From assembly GCA_022578965.1 (NCBI GenBank), contig MU400510.1, positions 310,001 to 374,000 of the forward strand: a stretch of DNA of 64,000 nt. Reading direction: 5' to 3'. The position numbers and the translations under genes are program-made. Below, in pieces: positions 56,212 to 64,000 of the stretch; positions within the stretch are counted from its first letter, which is position 1; the number at the start of each line of letters is the position of its first letter. The notes below the pieces were generated by a model. That model was not told the origin of the DNA and searched no databases. It saw only the letters and a list, made by a program, of their open reading frames with translations. Source of the stretch: Xylaria sp. FL1777 (taxonomy: Eukaryota; Ascomycota; Sordariomycetes; Xylariales; Xylariaceae).

Positions 56212-58976
56212 ATGGCGACTTCCGACGATGACGAACAACGAATGCAGGTTGATACGGAAGAAAAGGACCTTCTGTCCCCAAGCTTGAGCGACAGTGAAAA
56301 TGACTTGTCCGGTGACGAAGAGCTGCCCTTAAAAATCGAGTGGTTGGCTACTGGTCGAGAAAAACGATCCACCGCTGGGAATCGGATGAAGTCGATGATC
56401 GCTGCAGAGGAACCAGATGACGAACTTGAACTCCTCTTCGCCGAAGACGCCGACGATGCGGGCTTTACAGATGTCGATGACGATGGATCCGACGCGCATA
56501 TGTCATCATCTGAAGACGAGGATGCGCAGGAGAATGCCGACGATTTGGAAGGAGAGAAAGAACTAGAGAAACAAGCACGCGAAAGCAGACAAGCGGCTCG
56601 TAAGCGCAAGGCGCAGGAAGCAATACCATTCAAGTTTCGCAAGAAGGTCAAAATCGACACCTCTCAGACACCAAGCGCAAGCGTCACGCCGGCACCCAAA
56701 CCAAGACCGAAGAAGAAATCGGAGAGAATAAGCTGGCTTCCCTCCCCTGCCGATATGCCTACCAGGGCCTCGAAGCGAGAGACTACGATGGCTGGCAAAG
56801 AACAACTCCATAAACAGATGGCTGAGCGAGAGATTAAGCGACTCCAACAGATAGAAGCTATGGAGCGTACGGCAAAGAAGATGGCGGCCCTCAAGAAGCC
56901 GCCCATGACCCAGGCAGAGCGCCTTGCTGAGGCAGGCTTGGTAGAAAAAAGAAACGCCAAGAGTCTGAATCGCTGGGAAGAAGCCGAGAAGCAGCGAGAA
57001 GAAGAACGAAAAGCCAAGCTGGCCGCTTTGAACAACAGAACTCTGGAGGGCCCTGTCGTTACGTTCTGGAGCGGCGTCGGGGAATGGATAGATGGAAAAC
57101 TGAAGCATGTTGGGAAGATAGTCACCATCGAAGACAAACCAGTAAAAAAGAAACGGCACTCCACTGTTGGGCCTGAAGGCACGATAAATAGTTCCCGCGA
57201 AGACAAAGCTGGTCAAGACGACAATATAGATCATCTTCCTGACAAGATATCTTTCATCGATCCCGATTCCGCGCCGCCAAAGGAGGTCAATAGGCAACCC
57301 GAACTAGGCAAAGAGACAATAGTATCAGCAACGGATGGTGTAGGGTTGGCTGCTGCGAAGAACGAAGGCCCTGTGCCCTCTATAGGTGTTGGACAGGAAA
57401 CTCAACCAATACGGAATGGAGTTATCGAGAAGACTTCGTCTGCATCTCCTATTCCGCCGACTGTGCCTACAGCACAAGAGGGAGTGGCCGCACGTGCCCT
57501 GGATTCTCGTGTTCAAGATTCAAACCACGGAGAAACTGTTTCTCAACCACCAATGCCACCACTGACGGATATCAGACCACCAGATCTCAAACCCCCTGAC
57601 CTCCAGCCACCTGGTACAGGCTTGTACACTACTAGCATGTTCGCACCACCCATACAGTCGTCGATGATGAAGCCTTTGGAGCTAAAACCTCCCGCAAACA
57701 GTTTTTTGGCACCTCCTGTAGGAGTCTCTCAAAATGGTTTATCTATGCCTATGATTGGTTACAACCCTCCACTCAGCTCGACAACCTCTTCCAATGTCCT
57801 TGCTCCTCCTAACCCTGCACAGAGACAGTCACCATTGTCAATGCCTCAAACTAATATCCATACTCCCCCTGCTCCGACACCAAACCAGCCTGCACAAGTC
57901 ATATCGACACCGAACCCCGTTGCACCTTCTATGCCACCATCAACTACACCGGCCCTTCCTCATTCCAGACCACCAAAGGCTTCACTGGGCGGCCCGAAAA
58001 CTACGAAGGCCACTGCTCAAAAACACCATTCTAAAAAGGAGGTTGCACCGCCGCCGCCGCCACCGCCCCCCGCTAATGGCAAGGCGACACGTAATTGTAT
58101 CATACTGCAGAACTTTAACGAGAATGCAGTCAAAGACAAATCGGTACAGACTCGCATTCTGTTCGGTCGGGAGATGAGTAAGCTACCAAGTAAGCAACCA
58201 TAATCATTCCCCTCTGTATGCCATATATAACTGACTATACTACAGAACACGGACCAGCGATTCGCTGCGTGATCACGAACCACCCGGCAAGGTACAGAGA
58301 TCCCAAGACTGGTTTACCGTACTACAATGCATATGCCTTCAAACAGATCCAGAAGCTATATAGTGGCGAGTATAAATGGAGTAGCTTGATAGGTGCATGG
58401 ATTGGCAGCGAAATTTCCGCCGCTGCCGGTGTCCCTGCGAGATTCGTGGATCCAGATGCGCCTGTGCCCCCAAAACAACAGACCTCTGTTGACCCACCCC
58501 TGAAGATTGAAGAAATGACAGATGATGCGAACAATAAGACAGAGCCCCAGACAGCTGATAAACAGACCGAAGAAGTTCCAGTGTTATCTGTTTCTCAATC
58601 GGACAACACAGTCACTCAGAATACCGAGGGCGGGGCGAGTAGTAATACTCCGGGTACAATTGATGGGTCGAGTAAAGAAGCTGGTAAGGTCGAGGCTCCC
58701 TTCATCGCAAGTGGATCGCGTAGCAGCGTGCAGCCGTATGTTCCAACAACCAACGCTACATTTGCACTGAGTACAGACCACACTACCACTTTAGATGGAG
58801 CCATTGCCAGCAACACCGGCACGAAGACCATAGAAAACATAAACAACACCTCGTCGACAGATACGATGAATGCGTCTTCGAACCTATCGGGCCATCCCAC
58901 GGGGACAGCGGGCGTCCCACTCGCATCATCATCGGTGCCTCCCGTAGGCGCGCACCACGAAGCGGCGAATCCATGA
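56212..58976 (+). CDS. VPS72: Vps72/YL1, H2A.Z-binding subunit of SWR1, 2 exons
   Basis: Nuclear chaperone-like subunit (yeast Swc2) that binds the H2A.Z-H2B dimer for the SWR1 remodeller. Exons 56212-58189 and 58246-58976 give 902 aa. The YL1 N-terminal signature (LATGREKRSTAGNRM, then a very acidic FAEDADDAGFTDVDDD) lies at about residues 45-95, the histone-binding part. Basic and coiled segments follow (about 120-290). A long Pro-rich region contains DIRPPDLKPPDLQPP repeats and a nine-Pro run. The conserved YL1_C domain (NCIILQNFNENA..., then RYRDPKTGLPYYNAYAFKQI) straddles the 56-bp intron, at about residues 630-705. A Ser/Thr-rich tail of about 190 residues makes the protein longer than yeast Swc2. 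Confidence 0.94.
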
Positions 58977-59202
58977 AGACAGGTTGACGCACCTGAGAAC
59001 TCGGTATAGGGTATCATTGCATGATGATGTCTTTTATGTAAATATAGATGCACCACAGTTCCCAACATGCGAATCAATAAGATTAAAAAGTGGTAACCCC
59101 AACGCCTATGCGATGCTTCCTCCATTTGCCGTAATTTTTTAAACCCTCGAATATGCGCCCCTTAGAATAGCCGAGCAAAGAAAGGCCGTTCTCTAGAACG
59201 TC

Positions 59203-59665
59203 CTAGTGCTTCCTCTTCTTCTTGGTCTTGTCTCCATATCTGGGGAACACAATCTTGCTTGTCTTCCTCCGCTTCTCGATGCGGCCCTTCTTGCTCATCG
59301 ACTTGCTTGATGTGGCAGCGCTCTTAGCGGTGTCGATATCCATGGAACCTGGTGCGATTGAAGGCACAATTAACGTTTTGCTCCTGACAGATTTGATTCG
59401 GAAGATGAAAGAGGAGGGAGCACTTACTCTCGCCAGCGACGGCAGCACCCTCTTTCTCGGCATTCTTACTGCTTGTGGCATCGGCATCCACATCGACAAT
59501 GTTCATAGATTCGCTGTCGGCAAGCTCGGGCTTAGGTGCCGCCGCTAATTCGAGGAGTTTCGCAGAGAGTCGCGCATTGCGTTCTGCTTCGACAGGTCCG
59601 AAGACTTTGGATTTGAGGCGTTGGTTGTTCGCTTTGCGCGTACTGGCGCGGGAGCTCTTTGCCAT
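59203..59665 (-). CDS. Small basic protein of the YBL028C/LLPH-like family (DUF2423)
   Basis: Small nucleolar/ribosome-linked family with a conserved MAKSSRAS start. Exons 59665-59428 and 59348-59203 (transcription order) give 127 aa, with a 79-bp intron. The N-terminal block MAKSSRASTRKANNQRLKSK followed by VFGPVEAERNARLSAKLLEL is the domain; an acidic Ala-rich middle and a very basic C-terminus (KKGRIEKRRKTSKI, ending KKKRKH) follow. The yeast relative is pre-60S associated; the function is not well defined. The gene is convergent with VPS72 (226 bp apart) and divergent from the SUMO ligase gene. Confidence 0.85.
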
Positions 59666-60692
59666 TGTTGGTCCGGGAATTGAAAACCTGAGGTTATTGT
59701 GACTCCAGGCACAGATGTCTATCGAACGTGTGGTGTTGGCTGTCTTGAGATTCAATAGTCCAGATAAGTAGTGAGTTAGGTACTTGGTCTGATCAGGTTG
59801 CGGCACTCTGTATGTACTTATGTAGGTAGGTATTCAGAAAAAGTTTTAGTGGGGGTCTGTTGAAGATCACTGGTGGGCCGACTGGCGGAGCAGTGAGGCG
59901 TCCCTCCTCGGGTCTTGGCGGGCGCAATGTGCAGAAATGGCCCGGAAGAGGCAGGCGGTGAAGTTTCCCACCACGGTCCGGCTCAACAACAGCGAGGACG
60001 AAGACAACAAGTGACGACAGCCTAATCCATTATTTTGGCCCCCTCCTTGATGACCACCTTCTTTGCAAAGACAAAGACACGCGTCTTCGGTGCTCGAGAT
60101 TGTCTGCTAGAAGCCAGCTCTCCAGCTCTCCAGATTTAGCAGTATTACTTTGCGCGCTTGTACTTCTTCTACCCATCTCCTCGAGACATAACTAGGTTAG
60201 CTTCCTGGTGCAATTCTCCCAGAAAATCGGCCTATTTCTCAGTGTGTCATTTGTCTAAATATTGTTTGCTTCAGAAATCATAATCAGTGACGCGAAACCC
60301 TGGGATTCAAGCTGTTTGGCTGAAAACTGGTATCCCCCGACCCCTCGTATAGCGACACCGTAAGCCTTCGATTCTTGAACCCACGGACGAGTGTTGCTGC
60401 GCGCGCGCATTGGAGTTTTTGGTGGGAGGACAAGGAAAGACGAGAGATCTGGACGCAAGGACTAGGCGCGAATCCGTTTTAGCTCAATTGGTGCTGGCGT
60501 CTAGACCGCTTGCAGTTGCGGGCAGGACGGCCGACCACGCTGTGGAAGGCGCAAGCCCGAAGCTTCCCAGGCCTTCTCCATGACGCCGAGGCGGGCGGTA
60601 CCTGCCCACTCTCCTCGCCCACCTGTCCGGACCGGCAGTCACGGTGACCTAAGGTAGCAGCCGCAGCAGTTGCAGCAGCGGTAGCGTGCGCC
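59666..60692. promoter_or_regulatory. Divergent spacer between the YBL028C-like and SUMO ligase genes
   Basis: About 1 kb holding two divergent promoters. A 25-codon frame at 59937-60014 begins MARKRQAVKF and ends SEDEDNK; it may be an upstream ORF or chance. No RNA gene is seen. Confidence 0.5.
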
Positions 60693-62956
60693 ATGTCTTC
60701 TTCCAACAGCGAAATCCGTCAACTCGAGCGCACCCTCTCCACACTGCTCAACAAACAGCTGCAGTTGATATGTCAACAGAACCAACTGAGGACGAGTGGT
60801 GTCAAGGCCGAGCTACAGAGTCGCATTAAGATGGGTGAGTGCGCAGAACAACTACATGGTTCTCTTTTCTATTTGCTGCCGTCGAAGAATCCCGGTGCCG
60901 TGAGAACCAGCCAGCCGAATCAAGTATCACAGGTATCTATCTATCCACCCGAATATCTGCCTCAGCCGAATAGATGCATCCTATGATTTCGTCTCACTGG
61001 CGTCGAGTGGCCTGTCCTTCGGTACCTACTTGCACTTTGCACTTCCTTCCCCGGGCATTCCCTGTCCCTGGCTGGGCCTGGATTGTTATAGGAGATGATT
61101 GGGTCGATATATCATCAATCAATCCTGTTTCCTGTGACTTCGCACATGCTCATCAATCTATCCACACACTTGCAACACGGTTCTCTACGTCATATTCTCA
61201 ATCAGCACTATCACCCCAACACAATGGTTTCCGTACTTTTCCTCATCACTTTAGTCGTCGCTTGTCAGCTCATCCTATCTTAGTTCGTTACACTATGATG
61301 TCAATTGTTCTAACCTGATGGTTGTCTTGATAGCACTCGTTGAGAATTACACCGCGTCTCCTTATAATTTCCGCAAGATACAGGAGAGCATCCACAACAT
61401 AGTTCGTGGCGCTTCTGGCCAGACCCCACAGCCCACCATGCCTAACTCCTTTCCGAATGGGAGCAACTACAACTACGCTGGAAAGAGTTCCGCCTTTGCG
61501 CCACCAGCGCAGCGATTTTCTGGAGCGAGCAGTGCAGCTCAGCCGCTTCCCAGCTACGGTAACTCCGGTACGGCAGGTAGTAATACCCTGAGCTACTACA
61601 AGAATGCCCACCTCAATCTGCATGAATTGCAGTTCAAACCCTCGCCTTTCTACTCCATCGATTCGAAGATCGGTGAAATTCGCACCTGCGATGGTAAGCA
61701 AACTGCTGTCATCTCTACGCGCCTGATGGGCCCCACTAACCGGCTTCGTAGTAATGACGCAGCATCGAAACACCGTTCACTTGTCGATACGAGTCGGCGA
61801 GCACCCAAAACTCGCCAACCTGGGAACCGACAAGTCATGCCGCGTTATGCTGTTTTGCGCAACTGACAACAACAGTGTTCAAGACATCGCATTTCCCCAC
61901 CAAAGCGAATTTAAGGTTAACGGTGGAGAAATCAAAGCAAATCTACGAGGCTTAAAAGGGAAACCGGGCACCACGCGTCCAGTAGATGTCACCAGTTCGC
62001 TTCGGCTTAAGCCTTCGAACTACAACAATAACATCGAATTTACATACGCTCTGACAAATAAGGTGAAGAAGCACGCCCCGTCTCCCGCAGCAACAGTGAG
62101 CGAAATGGCATTGATGTCATGCGGCAAGTGTTTTTGTGTCATCTATCGCTAATATGTCAATAGAAATTCTATTTGGCGGCATATCTTTGTAAGATGGTGT
62201 CGGTTGACGAACTTGTCACGAGGATCCGGGGAAGGAAGATTGCTAAGGCTACGGTCATCCAGGAAAGTACGTTGCCCTCGGCTCGACTCCGCTATTTATA
62301 GACGATTCTGACTTTTAGCAGTGAATAAGAAGGCCAATGACCCCGACGTGGTCGCTACATCAACCGTCCTATCTTTGAAGTGTCCCCTGAGTTACACGAG
62401 ACTGAAAACACCTTGCCGGTCTGTGTTGTGTTTGCATATTCAGTGCTTTGATGCGAATTCGTATTTGCAGTTACAGGAGCAAGGGCCCCAATGGGTTTGC
62501 CCGGTGTGCAACCAACCAGCCCCTTTCGAGAACTTGGCGGTTGATGAATACGTCCGAGATATTCTTGAGAGTACAGCAGATTCTACTGAGCAGGTCACAA
62601 TTGAGCCTAATGGCCAGTGGTCAACTCAATTAACCGAACCCGCTCCGAAAAAATCTCGGCCTTCTTATGCAAACACAAGTATTGATGTTGAAGATGATGT
62701 ATCCGTTGTCACCGACAACCCCAGTCATAGCAATGGGGGATATAGCGGCACCCCACATCCTTACGCTACACCCATCCGAACCTTCATGAGTGGGGGCACA
62801 CCCAGCTCCGGCTCAAGAGAGCCTTCGGGGGCACCAAGGTCTGGAGCTAACAAGCGGCCCGCTGCCGAAGTCATTGATCTCACTCTGGATAGCGACGAGG
62901 ACGATGCGCCGCTTTTTAGACCGTCGAAAAAGGTCCGAGGGACATTGGACACGTAG
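60693..62956 (+). CDS. SIZ/PIAS-type SUMO E3 ligase, 5 exons
   Basis: Promotes SUMO transfer from Ubc9 to nuclear substrates. Exons 60693-60834, 61334-61693, 61752-62062, 62164-62266 and 62319-62956 give 517 aa. A short SAP-like helix pair (about residues 1-55) precedes a Ser/Gln-rich linker, then the PINIT domain (about 120-290, with YKNAHLNLHELQFKPSPFYS and DKSCRVMLFCA). The SP-RING lies at about 327-375: CPLSYTRLKTPCRS, CLHIQCFD, WVCPVCNQP, with the zinc-binding Cys/His in place. A SUMO-interacting motif with an acidic tail (VIDLTLDSDEDD) lies near 490-501. Intron 1 is 499 bp, and the exon 5 acceptor is a TAGCAG tandem. Shorter than yeast Siz1. Confidence 0.93.
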
Positions 62957-63950
62957 ACAGTGTTGTAAATTAAGTGCTAATGGGGTCTTCCCTGTTCGCG
63001 TTCTCCTATCCTTTCTCGGCGGCGTTGGGAGCAGAGCGCAAAGACATGGACATATTTGCAGACTAAAGCGACTGCTTTGAAACTCATGCAAGTAATGATG
63101 GTTTTTAGGCGTTGGTAGCATATGATTCTTGCATCTGAAGGGAAGCAAAACTTGGTTGGTCCAGGCACAGAGAGGGATGGATCTCCTATATGGGATATAT
63201 CAGCAATTTGCATTTGCGCTCAGCAAAGGCTTTTATGCCGTTCTAATGCCGATATATTACTCTCATGATACGTGATTTATTTCCTGCGGTGACAACCCAG
63301 AGTTGCATGTAACATAATCCTTAATCCTCGTATCAAGTCAAATTATCAGACTACACCCCAAAGCAATCGATCCCATGTAAAATTAAAATGACTGTATTGA
63401 TTCTTGCAGTTGTCAGGAAAACAAAGCGCTGACCACTTTGCCTTTCAGGTCGATGTACGTTAACGTAATGGAAAGGACGGCGCACCAATCGATAAGATCC
63501 ACCTGGAAGCTCAATCCCAATCCCCATGCATTAATTACCTGCATTCCCCGGAGCTTCAGCCCTGTAGCTCACCTCTAGCTCCAACTCAACCAACTCATTC
63601 CACCGGACATGCGAGGCTGTGGCCATTTCTACACACACGGTCGTGCGATAACCCAGAAGATATTTACAGTCAAGTTTCCGTCGAACCCCAGAGCTTGCAT
63701 CAATACATCGACGTCTGATGCGCCTTCGCATTCCTAGCGCTGTAGCAGCATCGGAACTAACCACGCCAGTTCTATAGAGTGCAATCTCCCTGCCGTTGGG
63801 TTTACATTAGAAGGGCGCAATATCAGCCAATACTTGACTCTTGAACGGGAAAAAGAGGCAGGTGGAGGGATAAAACGCAAGGGAAACGACCACGAGGAAG
63901 AATCGGGTAAAGACTCACATCCGTCGGTTCCAAACCACACACCCCAAAAG
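62957..63950. other. Spacer 3' of the SUMO ligase gene
   Basis: No gene seen. The last part should be the promoter of the gene beginning at 63951. Confidence 0.5.
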
Positions 63951-64000
63951 ATGTCGTCCTTCGACCAGCCATTACCGCCGTATAATGCCTCCGACCCTAC
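63951..64000 (+). CDS. Start of a gene cut by the window end
   Basis: The ATG at 63951, in the context CAAAAGATGTCGTCC, opens MSSFDQPLPPYNASDP, still open at the last base. A fungal A-rich context and a plausible protein start are the only evidence; 16 codons are too few to name it. Confidence 0.4.
   Translation, partial: MSSFDQPLPPYNASDP

Noticed and set aside
60484..60560. tRNA-like TAGCTCAATTGGT word
   Set aside because: It resembles a D-arm, but no anticodon arm, T-arm or acceptor pairing follows.

Overview
This window is nuclear DNA of a filamentous ascomycete (Pezizomycotina, most likely Sordariomycetes). The genes are split by mostly 50-110 bp GT-AG introns and encode fungal-type proteins: an ERMES subunit, a Zn2Cys6 regulator, and an Ecl1-like zinc protein. 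A single dispersed 5S rRNA gene is present. A block of about 15 kb has been driven to extreme AT content by C-to-T and G-to-A transitions, the signature of repeat-induced point mutation (RIP). I cannot name the species.

Left arm, 1-24 kb, is gene-rich. In order: ribosome biogenesis factor RPF1 (+); an equilibrative nucleoside transporter (+); inositol-pentakisphosphate 2-kinase IPK1 (+); ERMES subunit MDM34 (+); the YEATS protein YAF9 (-), divergent from a COQ11-like reductase (+); splicing factor SYF2 (-), tail to tail with COQ11; a seven-exon Zn2Cys6 transcription factor (-); and an unrecognised, probably mitochondrial, 517-residue protein (+).

Middle, 24-48 kb, is gene-poor. A 5S rRNA gene lies at 24929-25048 with a TATA-like box at about -30 and a T-run terminator. 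The island at 30794-45630 is one LTR retrotransposon nested inside another. The outer Ty3/gypsy element (+ strand) has 168-bp LTRs and a TCAAG target-site duplication. Its integrase is interrupted by an inner Ty3/gypsy element (- strand) with 481-bp LTRs. Both are riddled with stops, but reverse transcriptase, RNase H, integrase and chromodomain-like remnants can be read on the strands given. The two outer LTRs are complementary mosaics of mutated and unmutated sequence that switch at the same internal position, which is the most striking observation here.

Right arm, 48-64 kb: an ECL1-like zinc protein gene (+); a long spacer with two small degenerate or partial candidates; an O-methyltransferase with no recognisable cluster partners (+); the SWR1 subunit VPS72/YL1 (+), convergent with a small YBL028C/LLPH-like protein (-); a SIZ/PIAS SUMO ligase (+); and the first codons of another gene cut by the window end. 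YAF9 and VPS72 both belong to SWR1 (H2A.Z deposition) but lie about 41 kb apart; nothing suggests co-regulation. Apart from the transposons, this is ordinary housekeeping chromatin. Splice sites were assigned by eye from family conservation and frame continuity.
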